A stretch of 64,000 nt of DNA from the NCBI GenBank assembly GCA_963678705.1, contig OY783219.1, positions 5,518,001-5,582,000 of the forward strand. Reading direction: 5' to 3'. The stretch's first letter is position 1. Each line of letters starts with the position of its first letter. This document shows, in pieces, positions 24,831-34,883 of this stretch. Under the pieces are notes generated by a model, which did not search any database, was not told where the DNA came from, and saw only the letters and a program-made list of their open reading frames with translations. The DNA comes from Panorpa germanica. Taxonomy: Eukaryota; Arthropoda; Insecta; Mecoptera; Panorpidae. A program made the translations under genes and the position numbers.

Positions 24831-25105
24831 AAGTTTTATTTTGTTTAAACGAATTTGTCAAAAGTTTGTTAGACGAATGGTTGACATCGATTCGGCTTCG
24901 AATCGAATCAGAAAACAGCACGATTAATCGAATAATATCTAACTATAAAATAATTCTCAAAAATTAATGGTGACCCGTTTATTATTAAATTACGTTATAT
25001 TGTTCGTGGAATCAATTCATTTACAAACATTCTGTGGGTTATTTTATTTTCCCAATTAGCGTTTGAGTATTATCTACATATAGCATCACTCATTGGATAT
25101 TAATT

Positions 25106-26189
25106 GTTTAATTCAGTGGTTCTCAAAGTGTGGGGCGCGACCCCCAAGGGGGGCGCAATGAAAACTCAGGGGGGGCCCAAAGCTTGGTTGAAAAATGAAT
25201 TAAATTTACTTACAAAATAATAAAGCAAACTTTTTATTTTTAAAATTACAACAAGTGTATAATTTTTAGTCAACGTCGTAAGAGTGCAGAACATTTAATT
25301 TTAAATTATCAGAAAATACAGAAAAAAGATGCAAACCTTCTGCAATGGACTGAAAAGGTGAAAAGCTTTGTAATGAAGCTAAGTTTGTACGAGTGCGGTC
25401 TGAAAAGTGACAATTTGGAGCTATTTCCTAATCTTAAAATTATGATTGAAGAAATGGATCTCAAAACTATTCCAACCAATGCAAAGAAATGCTTTCTTAA
25501 TCACTTAGAAATCCTCAAATCTCGTTTTAAAAAATATTTTAATGAGAACTTGGATGGTTTAGCATGGATTCAAAACCCGTTCAAACCATCAGTCGATGAG
25601 TGCTCCCTCAACATGAAGGAAAAAGAAAACCTCATTGACCTCCAAGGTGACACTGGGCTTGAAATGAAGTTTAAAGAATCTTCTCTCACATGCTTCTGGA
25701 TTGGTGTATAAAAGGAACATCCAATTTTGAGTGAAAGGGCATTGAAAATACTCACTTCATTTGCCACCACTTATTCTTGTGAAACTGAGTTTTCTGCTCT
25801 AGCTGCCATGAAGAGTAAATATCGCTCAAGACTGGATGTGACCTAGGAACTAAGAGTAGCGTTATCAGAACTGACACCGCGTTTCAAGAAGCTATTTTAA
25901 TTATTATTGCTTTGAATTACAAATATCAATTACGTACTATAGTAGCTAAAATAATTAAATAAATTGTAATTGTTTGTATAGAATTTGTTGTTTGATTACG
26001 ATTAAACCTATTGCCCCATTAGAGTATGCATAGAATGTGCAAAACTTAACCAAATAAAAATTGACTGTAAAATGTCAAATGCGACTCCATCATAATTATA
26101 TAGTACGCTTACATGTAGGGGGGCCCGGCTTACAGCTGGATTATGCAGGGGGGCTCGAAGTAAAAAGTTTGAGAACCGCTGGTTTAATT
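25106..26189 (+). mobile_element. hAT-family DNA transposon remnant with 8-bp target-site duplication
   Basis: The element spans 25114-26181. It begins CAGTGGTTCTCAAAGTGTGG and ends AAAAAGTTTGAGAACCGCTG, the classic hAT terminal form, and is flanked on both sides by GTTTAATT (25106-25113 and 26182-26189), an exact 8-bp duplication as hAT transposition makes. G/C-rich subterminal 'gggggg' blocks follow each end. It encodes only the C-terminal part of a transposase, so it is internally deleted. Confidence 0.92.
25340..25900 (+). pseudogene. hAT transposase C-terminal fragment (ZBED5/SCAND3-like)
   Basis: The frame through 25358-25900 reads the transposase C-terminus, including 'FPNLKIMIEEMDL', 'NPF', 'FKESSLTCFWIGV', then 'ERALKILTSFATTYSCE', 'FSALAAMKSKYRSRL' and 'ELRVALSELTPRFKKLF'. 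These are the hAT dimerisation-region phrases found in ZBED5/SCAND3-type proteins. Two in-frame stops (TAA at 25709-25711, and TAG before ELRVAL near 25843) break it. The BED finger and catalytic N-terminal part are missing. Confidence 0.85.
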
Positions 26190-26535
26190 TATGATGTTAA
26201 ACCAATAGATATTGAGTCACGGTTTTCTAGACAAGGTAAACACTTTGACTAACTCTGTTCAACGTGTGTTAGAGTGATGTTTACTTATGTAATTTATCTG
26301 TATTTGCGAAATAAACAAAACCTCGTTGAAAGTTATTGATATTAATGATTTATCTTTATATGGAATTGCGCATTCCATAAAAATACACCACAGTGTTACA
26401 GCGTAGTAATGAGCAGTTTAAAACGCCTTAGGATAGTCAACACGTTATACACCGTCAAGGACATGTTATTGAAAGAATGGGCTCATTTTTTAGAGGTTAT
26501 TTTTCTTGTGTTTTATTGAAATATAGGTTAAAATA

Positions 26536-27028
26536 TCATTCCCACTCATTGCTTTAATTTTATTTTGTATTTAATTTAAGTTGTTTAGCATTTGGCAATA
26601 CACGTAGTCATTCACAGAACCATTTTTAATTTAATTTATTTTTTAAGTAGAACCTTACAAGATCCAATGTTTTAAATTAAAAATATTAAATGAAGAAAAA
26701 CTATATTATATTATAACCTCCAAAATGTGACAATCTGTCAAAATGAAGTATGATTTATTTTTAAAAGAAGTTTAATGACAGTTTTTGAAAAATATAGAAA
26801 TTTCTATTACTAATTGTTATTAAAAATAGGTATTTTAATTATTTCATATACAATTTTGTCGAACTGTCAAAATTGATATTACTAACGATGCATACGCACC
26901 AACTAAATTAACTAAACTTAAATTAAAACACAAATGTGAAAAGGAATGCTTAAACGAGAACCTAAAATCTAGATTACAATATTAAATAAAAACAGTAAAT
27001 TAAATATCAAAACAGTGAGTGGGAATGA
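26536..27028 (-). mobile_element. MITE family R7 with terminal inverted repeats
   Basis: Left end TCATTCCCACTCATTG and right end CAGTGAGTGGGAATGA are inverted repeats with one mismatch. About 490 bp, non-coding. A diverged copy in the opposite orientation lies at 10535-11030. Confidence 0.82.
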
Positions 27029-27418
27029 GTTTTAATATATGTATATTGGCGTTTTTGTTTTTTTAAATAATCAAAAGTTGACGGAGTTATAGCTATATCA
27101 AATTTGAATTTCAGTTTTCCCGCTTGTTTTAACTCTGCATAATGCGTCACAGAAGACATGCTCGCATTATTAATAATTTCATTTTATTTTCAATAGTGGA
27201 CTTACCCAATTAGTGAATTGAATCAGTCGTATGTTATTCACGAGTTGTTGATGCTTTGCTTGTATTGATTTGACCTTTTCAACTCTTTTATGTAAAATAT
27301 TTTCAGAAACTGAAATTACAGCTAAATGAACACTGCTCTTATCTTTAATGATTTCATGTTTCTGTCGTACTACTAAATTCCCCGTTCGATTCTCAATATT
27401 TGTTTGAAAACGAGTGAC

Positions 27419-27493
<75 letters not shown>

Positions 27494-28049
27494 GTCCTAT
27501 GTTGGCTATCAGAACCTCAAATGACCTCCTTATATTTTAGAAGATATTAACAATTTAAAAAATCCTTCTGTTTTTTTAATTATTAAAGGGATTCAATGTT
27601 ATAGAAAATTCTAACACATACTACGTCACGTCCGACTATCTGTTTTATACAACAGAGAAGCAAGCAAGTGACACAACACTTAGAGAATCAGCATTCGGAC
27701 TTCGATACATACAGATCGGTTAAGAAATCTAACAATATACAAAGTGCGACAGCATAACTTCCTTTCTATTCAGGCGGTTGATGTCGTAGCGGAGCGCTAG
27801 TGGTCTCGTTCGAGAGGCGGGACAATAAAGTTTTGTCCCAACACAGTACAGATTTGGCTCTTTTATCCAGGAAGAAATTGCTAACATAACGCCTGCTATA
27901 CTATCACGAGTCATGACAAACGCCAGAAATAGGTTTACTCAGTGTATGGAGAATGGGGTACGTAACCTCCCTCATTTGATATCCAAAACTAACTAAAATT
28001 AAATTTTATGGATGTGCCTACATTATAAAAAACAAATAAACATTTTCTT
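27029..28049. other. Intergenic with AT microsatellite
   Basis: Has a long (AT)n tract at 27419-27490 and an R3 fragment at about 27485-27640. No gene is supported; the 61-codon minus frame at 27729-27914 is unrecognised. Confidence 0.5.
27419..27490. repeat. (AT)n microsatellite
   Basis: About 72 bases of uninterrupted AT dinucleotides. Confidence 0.95.
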
Positions 28050-28522
28050 TGAAGAGAGAAGAAGTACTAAAAGAGGCAGTGAAGGGAAGCAGGAGAAAGA
28101 AAGAAGTAGCGAGGAAACAATTAAACTTCAGTCCAGAAAAATAGAGGATTTGCGGAAAGGAGATAAGGACAAGAGGTAGATGACGGAGATAGAGACAATA
28201 ATAAAATAGTAAAGGTAGAGAGTCAAAAAGAAAGAGTAAAGTAAGAGAGTCAAGAGGAAATAGTAAAGATAGAGCGTCTATGCCTGTAATAGACATAAGT
28301 GGAGAAGTGAAAACGAAGAGAGAAGAAGGCAGGAAGGATAGTGAAAAGGTAATAGAGAGTTTGTCGAGAGGATACAAGGAAGGCAAGAGGTGATAGATGA
28401 ACATACAGGCAACAAGGAAGGAGAAGCAGGAAACGGTGTGAATAAAGGAGGAGTAGGGGACGTGAAGAGAGAGGATCAAGAAAAGAAGAAACAGAAAGTA
28501 CTATTCAAAGTAGTAATTTTTA
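28050..28522 (+). repeat. R12 purine-rich repeat, part left of copia insertion
   Basis: Close match to 19775-20180. The remainder of the same repeat unit ('gaatttatatgaaatgcatt', 'acaattaatataataaat') reappears at 32315-32400 on the other side of the copia element, so copia inserted into this repeat. Confidence 0.7.
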
Positions 28523-28699
28523 TGTTATTTAGAGGATAAATATTAAATAGTATTTTGAGTAAACAAGACCGTTTTGTAAGAGATTCCGAACTGTATATTT
28601 ATTGTATTAGTTAACGTTCTTTTGTTATTACTAAAATAATATCAAGTAAAAACATTACATCTAGTTTTCTAACTCTAGACTTCTAGATACTTAATCTCA
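28523..28699 (-). repeat. Copia 3' LTR
   Basis: 177 bp; minus strand begins TGAGATTAAG and ends AAATAACA. Pairs with 32108-32282. It is preceded on the minus strand by a purine tract, AAAAAAGGGAAAG, the plus-strand primer site. Confidence 0.9.
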
Positions 28700-28792
28700 A
28701 TACTTTCCCTTTTTTCTTGACTCTATATACAGAATTGAACAATTTATAAACTTAAATTACTGGAATATAAAATATATTATACAATATATTTT

Positions 28793-31700
28793 CTAGATTC
28801 TCAAAAGTCCTAACTTATTATTCAAATTCACTAGTCTTGGTTTTGGAAGTGGCTTGGTCATGATGTCAGCTATTTGATCTTCAGTAGTGATATACCTTAC
28901 TTGTATAGCACCTTCCAACACTTTTTCTCCTTTTATTTTTACGTTTTCTAATATAAAGACAAGGATCAGCTTCACTGGCTCTAAACCCCGCTTCTTTTAG
29001 AAAAGTACTAAATCTTTTGTTCCAACATCTAGGAGCTTGCTTTAGCCCATATAAACTCCTTAGTAATTTACAGACATTTTTAGTTCCATCAGTATATCCC
29101 TCTGGCTGTTCCATGTATATATCCCTATCTAAATGTCCGTATAAAAATGCTGTTGAAACATCGAACTGAGTTAAATACATCTGTTCTGTAGCTGCAATAC
29201 TTAGCATAGCTCTTATCGTGCTTAGTTTTGCTACTGGACTAAATGTTTCATTAAAATCCACACCATATCTCTGACTGTAACCTTTTATAACAACTCTGGC
29301 CTTGTACTTATCTATTGAACCATCAGGATTTGATTTTACTCTAAAAACCCATTTAGAAGGTATCACTCTAGATCCTTTTGGCAAACTTGTTAGTTCCCAT
29401 GTATGGTTTTCTTTTAAGGATTTTATTTCATTTTCCATTGCTTCTTTCCAATGATTTTTATTGTTTCCACTGAGAGCTTCTTCATAAGTTTCAGGTGTGG
29501 TGATTTGAAAAACTGTTTCTTCACCAAACATTACGTAGTCTTTTAGATATGCCGGTTTGGACAACTTTGAACGATCTCTCAAATTTCTGGAAAGCTCTGA
29601 GAGTGGATCTTCTCTTTCTTCGTCTGTTGAATCATTCTGTTCATTCTCAGACGATTCTTCAGATTCTGATTCACTGTCTTCTTGTCCTCTATTCTTTTCA
29701 GACACCTCTTGGTTGGTTTGTTTTTCCTCAATTTGAACTTCTATGTCCTTAAATGGCAACTTTACGTACTCACACTTGCTTAACTTTTCTTGAAATAAAA
29801 CATCTCTACTCAGTATAACTTTATTTTCTTCTTTTACCCAGATGCGATAACGCTCATCTCCGTCATAGCCTATCAGGTAACCTTTTATGGTTTTCTTATC
29901 CATTTTCTTCCGTCTCTGATCTGGAATGTGGGCGTAGCACACTGAACCAATTACTCTTAAATGTTTTATTCTTGGTTTCTTACCTATCCATAATTCATAG
30001 GGACTTACACCTTCTACAGACGATTTCCCAGTTCTATTTAGGATGTACAGTGACGTTGCTACAAGCTCTGCCCACATAGCTTTTGGAAAAATTAAATTCT
30101 CATTAGAATATTTAAATGTTCTTGCCATTTCTATGATTGTTCTAAAATCTCTCTCACAAATCGCATTTTGCTGAGGCGTGTATGGAGCTGTCAACCTTTG
30201 TGTGACCCCTGCTGCACTAAGAATCTCTCTGATTTCTTTGTTGTCCATTTCACCACCATTGTCACTAATCAATTCTCTGATCGAATGGCCCAACATCTTT
30301 GTATGCGAAAGTACCTTTCTTAGCATTTCTTTTACCTCTGATTTTTCTGACATCAGGTAACCATATCGAAACTTAGTATAGTTGTCCTTAAAAACAACTA
30401 AGTACTTTTTCTTATTTAATGACTGATCAAAAGGTCCACATACGTCGGCCGAAAATAATTCTCCTGGTTTTGTTGATTTTTCCCTATGACCAAATGGTAG
30501 CCTATGTGCTTTACCATAGATGCAAGGCTCACATAATTGCTTTTCCTCTTTTGGAACTTTCAGATGCAACTCTTTTTGCATTTTAGCTAGTACGTGCCTT
30601 TTATCTTGATGGCCCCACCTCTCGTGGTACAATTGCAATTTATTATCAACAAAATTTACCTCAGGGTTTCTTATTGGTAGTACTGGTGTAATTTTTGCCT
30701 CGAATAAAGTACCTCCTAGTTCTCTTGTTCCATTTAGCATCAACTTTCCCTGATTTGAGAGTCTGCACTTGGTCGCTGTTGACTTAAATACACTCTCTGG
30801 ATTCTTGTCTTGTGCTGCTAAAACAGAGAACAAATTTCTTCTCAAATTTGGTACATACCAGACATCCTTTAACAAAAATTCTTTTCCAGTTTCCAAGATT
30901 CTTATTTTTACAGTTCCTGATCCTATGGCGGGAAGGACTTCTTTTCCTGCAGATCTTATACCAGATGCAGCTTTGAATTCTTTAAAATCTATGTAATACA
31001 AATTACTATTTGTTACATGTCTTGTCGCTCCATTGTCTATCCACCATCTTGAAGAGTGAGTAGACGACTCTGCTGGCATAGCCTCTTCTTCAAGTAACAT
31101 AAGTCCTGTAACAGCTGCTGATGCCTGTTGGTTTTTCTTTGGTCTTCCGTCAGAGATCCACTTTTGGCAATCTTTAACCCAATGCCCAACCTGTTTGCAG
31201 TAGTTACATGTAAATTTATTTTGTTTCGTCTTAACTTTGCTCTTATTATACTTTGTGTTAGCTACAACTAATGCCTCTTCTCTCTCTGGAGAAACTAAAC
31301 TTGTACTTTTTTGTGTCATAAAGTTCCTTTCAAAGGAACAAAGTTGAATCGTCAAATCATCAAATGTCTTATTCGTATCATCTTTTAACAACATCCAACT
31401 TGATTTAAAAGTAATAAATGTACTTGGCAAAATATGCAGCGTCTTGCATAGTAATAATAAGTCTGGTAAAGTATTCTCATTTTTCGCTTTAAGACCATTA
31501 TTTAATTCACTCCATAGTGATTTAAGCTTAGCTATATGTGTTGCTACGTCGTCACCATCAATCCAGTTAAATGAAAAGAAATCCGTACAAATCTTAAATA
31601 ACTGGTCTTTTGACGATGCCTCAAACTGCTGTCTTAACATATTCCAAGCATCAAATGCTGTCTGCTGATCCATGATTTTCTGGTACACTGCATCCGTAAC

Positions 31701-31940
31701 AGAGCTTGCGATCATTGATTTAGCGTAGCTATTTGATTTTCTAAATAAATCACATTTGGACTTGTGCTCTTGCTTTTCAGATTCTGTAGCTCCTTCCTTG
31801 AGTTCTTTTGGTTTTATAAGCTTACCATCTATTACATCTAGAGCACCTTCATGATAATCCAAAAGATCTCTTATCTTGCGCTTCCATATTGGCCAATCTA
31901 ACTCACCGGTTAATGGTTTTATATGTTTATAAAACTCCAT
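28793..31940 (-). pseudogene. Copia gag-pol polyprotein lacking RT core and RNase H
   Basis: One frame of 1,019 codons from 31940. In order: gag (residues about 1-240, with the 'KDQLFKICTDFF' copia signature), CCHC zinc knuckle C245-x2-C-x4-H-x4-C258, protease WWIDNGATRH near 299-308 (DNG in place of the common DSG), GAG-pre-integrase, integrase with D in 'SADVCG', D in 'SDNGGE' and E in 'CERDFRT', then the start of the reverse transcriptase (WVFRVK, 'KARVVIKGYSQ', 'SLYGLKQAPR', 'ADPCLYIR'). Right after that the sequence jumps to the extreme RNase H tail ('EDQIADIMTKPLPKPRLVN') in another frame at about 28880-28793. The YVDD catalytic motif and nearly all RNase H are gone, so the element cannot copy itself. 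Confidence 0.9.
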
Positions 31941-32088
31941 TTTATTTTTAACTATTGTATTCAGCCTGATAATACAATTTAAAATATGAGTTTCCGTTTG
32001 TTTATCAAAATAATTTTAAAATAACACTAATATCACTAACTTTGATATTTGTTAATTCTCTACCTTTACTATTAATACAAATACGTAA

Positions 32089-32102
32089 CTGGGCCCATAA
32101 CC
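32089..32102 (-). promoter_or_regulatory. Copia primer-binding site
   Basis: Minus strand GGTTATGGGCCCAG, five bases inside the 5' LTR. This is the classic copia-class site that pairs with the anticodon-side fragment of initiator tRNA-Met rather than with a tRNA 3' end. Confidence 0.88.
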
Positions 32103-32107
32103 TTTTA

Positions 32108-32282
32108 TGTTATTTAGAGGATAAATATTAAATAGTATTTTGAGTAAACAAGACCGTTTTGTAAGAGATTCCGAACTGTATATTTTGTTTTAGTTAACGT
32201 TCTTTTGTTATTACTAAAATAATATCAAGTAAAAACATTACATCTAGTTTTCTAACTCTAGACTTCTAGATACTTAATCTCA
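32108..32282 (-). repeat. Copia 5' LTR
   Basis: 175 bp partner of 28523-28699. Differs in the patch 'tatattttgttttag' versus 'tatatttattgtattag'; otherwise I see the same sequence. Confidence 0.9.
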
Positions 32283-32639
32283 ATATGAATAGTTTAAGTT
32301 TAGTTTTTAACTTTGAATTTATATGAAATGCATTAAGAAATATAATAATGTAGATTGTAAAGCCGAAAGGCACACAATTAATATAATAAATAAAAAATAA
32401 ACATTTTCTGATTCATACAATAGGTTAAGTTTTGAAAAAAGGAAGTTATATTGCCGCTTCCAGTAATTAATGTTATATGACAGAACCCTAACATTTAACA
32501 AATAATTTAATTTTAAAATAAAACCTTGAATATTGAATGGTAATATTTGACTTGACACCGGTCATGATAGAATTATTAATTACTGTTATTAATTAGAAAC
32601 GTAATAGATGCATTTAATTCGCTGTAAATAGCTGTTCTA

Positions 32640-32792
32640 ATGGAAACATTGTGTGCAAATTCAATGTCAAATGACGTGGATATTGCGGAGAGTGATGTGT
32701 GGCAAACCACTAACGATGTAGATAAATCATGGACCAGTTACGTAAGATTAGGATTAGAAAAAAATGTTAACTTCGTGCACGGTACCGAGTGA
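32640..32792 (+). other. Small unrecognised open frame (50 codons)
   Basis: ATG at 32640 to TGA at 32792. The peptide (starting METLCANSMSNDVDIAESDV) has mixed, coding-like composition unlike the AT-driven frames around it. No domain is recognised and no convincing splice partner is seen. It could be a first exon, a transposon relic or chance. Confidence 0.2.
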
Positions 32793-32858
32793 TTAGTCTC
32801 GTTTCAATATGGTAACGAATATAGTCCAGCAGCTGAAGCCGTTTATAAAGGAGAAAAA

Positions 32859-33366
32859 CTTAGAGCATGTATATATGGAGAGTGAATAGCCTATGTTTCC
32901 TATAGATGTGTCCAAAATGTGTGCGAGAGAGAAAGGTATATGTTCTTATTTATTCTCTATGCGCATGCGTCGAAAGTGACAGCTGGATTAGATATAATAA
33001 ATATTAATATTCTATCAAGATATAATAAATATTAAATATGTAAAGAAATTATATTTCTTTAGTTGGTACAAAGCTCATGTGTCGGTAAAACAGTGACCGT
33101 TCATTGAAAACATATACTCATGTGGACAGAACTCACGTTTTGAGTTATATTTATATTTATATACATATCTACATTATTCTGCTTCAATATAATGTCATAT
33201 TTAACAACTGTCACGTATTATATCTAGACAGCTCTGACTTGACAACTGTCACTTTCGACGCATGCGCATAGAGAACAAATAGGAACACATACCTTTCTCT
33301 CTCGCACACATTTTGGACATATTTTCAGGTCCAGCATTCTCTCTCCGTATATATATATGCTCTTAG
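32859..33366. mobile_element. Foldback MITE R6 with very long inverted arms
   Basis: The left arm runs from 'cttagagcatgtatatatgg' through 'gtgtccaaaatgtgtgcgag', 'ctctatgcgcatgcgtcgaa' and 'agtgacagct'. The right arm repeats these in reverse complement, ending 'atatatatatgctcttag' at 33366. The arms are about 130-150 bp each, so the element can fold into a long hairpin. A truncated relative is at 2165-2600. Confidence 0.82.
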
Positions 33367-34054
33367 ATTGATTCGTGATATATAGATATAATATAGAAGA
33401 TATAATAAATATTGAAGAAATTATATTTCTTTAGTTGGTAAAAAGCTCGTCTGTCGGTAATACAGTGATCGAAGGAATTAAAAAAGACACTAAAGAAAAG
33501 TTATAGTAATAGGAATTGGGTATCTGTCATGCTCTTATTGGGAAAAAATGGACTGGGTCTTAGGAAGCCAGACAAAATATCTAAAAAAAAAATTGTAAAT
33601 TAAATGGAAATCCTTAAATATATCTTACGATGACGAATGATAGACTTACACTGAGTTAAAATATCACTGAGATTTATCAGTGCATTGAAAAATAAAGATG
33701 CAACCAAAAATCGCAGGTTAATAAAAATAAAATAATTTGCTTATATATAAAATAACAAACAAACATAAAGTTTATACTTTATAATATGAATGTTCTTTTA
33801 ATTATTTTTATATGCTTATCTAATTAATGATACGCTATATAAAAATAAACCGCAACTGCAGGGTGTTCTACAAGAAGTAATTGATGTGAATTTACCAAAA
33901 TTTAGGAAATACCTTAGTGCCCTTCTCTGCAAGATTTCTCTGAATCACTCTAAAGTCTCTGTATATTGATTAGGTTGGCTATCATAACCTCAAATATTTA
34001 TTTTCTTTTATTTATTTATATTATTATACAACATATTAAGTTTATTGTGTAAAA
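33367..34054. other. Intergenic, nothing recognised
   Basis: AT-rich. A 'gcagggtgttctacaag' motif near 33859 resembles the end of a short transposon, but no partner end was found. Confidence 0.4.
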
Positions 34055-34580
34055 AATTGAAATCGATTGGAGTAAAACTGTCGGAGATATAGAGTTTTAA
34101 GTCTTCACTTCTCAAAATCTACTGGACCGATTCTTTTGGAATTTTGCACACTCTTTCTTTACATAACTGCCGAGGTAACGCTGTCGAGTTTTTCTTCTTT
34201 TTTTAATTTTAAAGTATTTTAAAATAACAAAGTTTCTGATTTTTTTATCAAAAATCGATATTTTGAATTTTAACTACTGTAAAAAATTTAAAAATCAATA
34301 AAAAAAGAAAAACTCGACAGCGTTACCTGCAGAAACCTATCAACTAATGAAATCATTTTAGTTTTTCGATTTCGATAAGTGGCACCACAATGTTACTTTT
34401 TTTTGTGACGTCTACGGAGATTCGCTGTCAATGCCTCATTTCTTGACATTTATTTATGAAAACTTCACAAAGTATTCTTCAAATGTTATTTTATCATGTA
34501 GTAATTATAGAAATAATTATCTATTAACTGTGTCGTCAAAAAAAATATCTGCTTCTTTTCTATCGTTTTGACCTTACCCC
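34055..34580 (-). repeat. Dispersed repeat family R1, copy 5
   Basis: Inverted copy with both internal 'ctcgacagcgttacc' arms and the 'gacgtctacggagattcgct' block. Confidence 0.75.
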
Positions 34581-34883
34581 TCTTAAACAAGTGAAACAGA
34601 GATGCAGAATTAAACGTAAAAGCTATAGCAACTGTTGCTTCGACCCATAATATCGAGATATAAAACTTATTATATTCAGTAACATATTACGCAGTAAAAT
34701 AAAATTCAAACTTTAAATAGATATTTATCGCCAATATACGTTTATTGCCCATTATTTAAATAATGAATTACAAAATCGACCGCTAAAAAATGAGCTCACA
34801 ACCCAATTCCGTATTTTGGAAGCAATCACATTTATATAAATATGAAGGTAAAACATTTACATTTATTTTTTCAATACCACACA

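Larger units (their letters stand above)
22083..25105. other. Intergenic, repeats only
   Basis: No gene seen. Contains a short R3 palindrome near 22640-22670, MITE R9 at 23435-23736, a diverged R10-like stretch at about 24020-24530 and an R3 fragment at 24525-24830. Small frames at 23005-23284 and 23697-23939 are unrecognised and lack domain features. Confidence 0.5.
28523..32282 (-). mobile_element. Copia-type LTR retrotransposon, internally deleted
   Basis: Total 3.76 kb, short against the usual roughly 5 kb. Minus-strand order: 5' LTR 32282-32108, primer-binding site 32102-32089, gag-pol frame 31940-28881, polypurine tract 28719-28700, 3' LTR 28699-28523. The LTRs start TG and end CA and differ mainly in one small patch (a 2-base gap plus one or two substitutions), so the insertion is fairly young. 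I could not find a matching 5-bp target-site duplication: the left flank is TTTTA and the right flank ATATG. The element lies inside repeat R12. Confidence 0.9.

Noticed and set aside
28018-28479. Minus-strand 153-codon frame rich in Leu, Phe and Ser
   Set aside because: Reverse of repeat R12; an artefact of purine-rich sequence, not a membrane protein.
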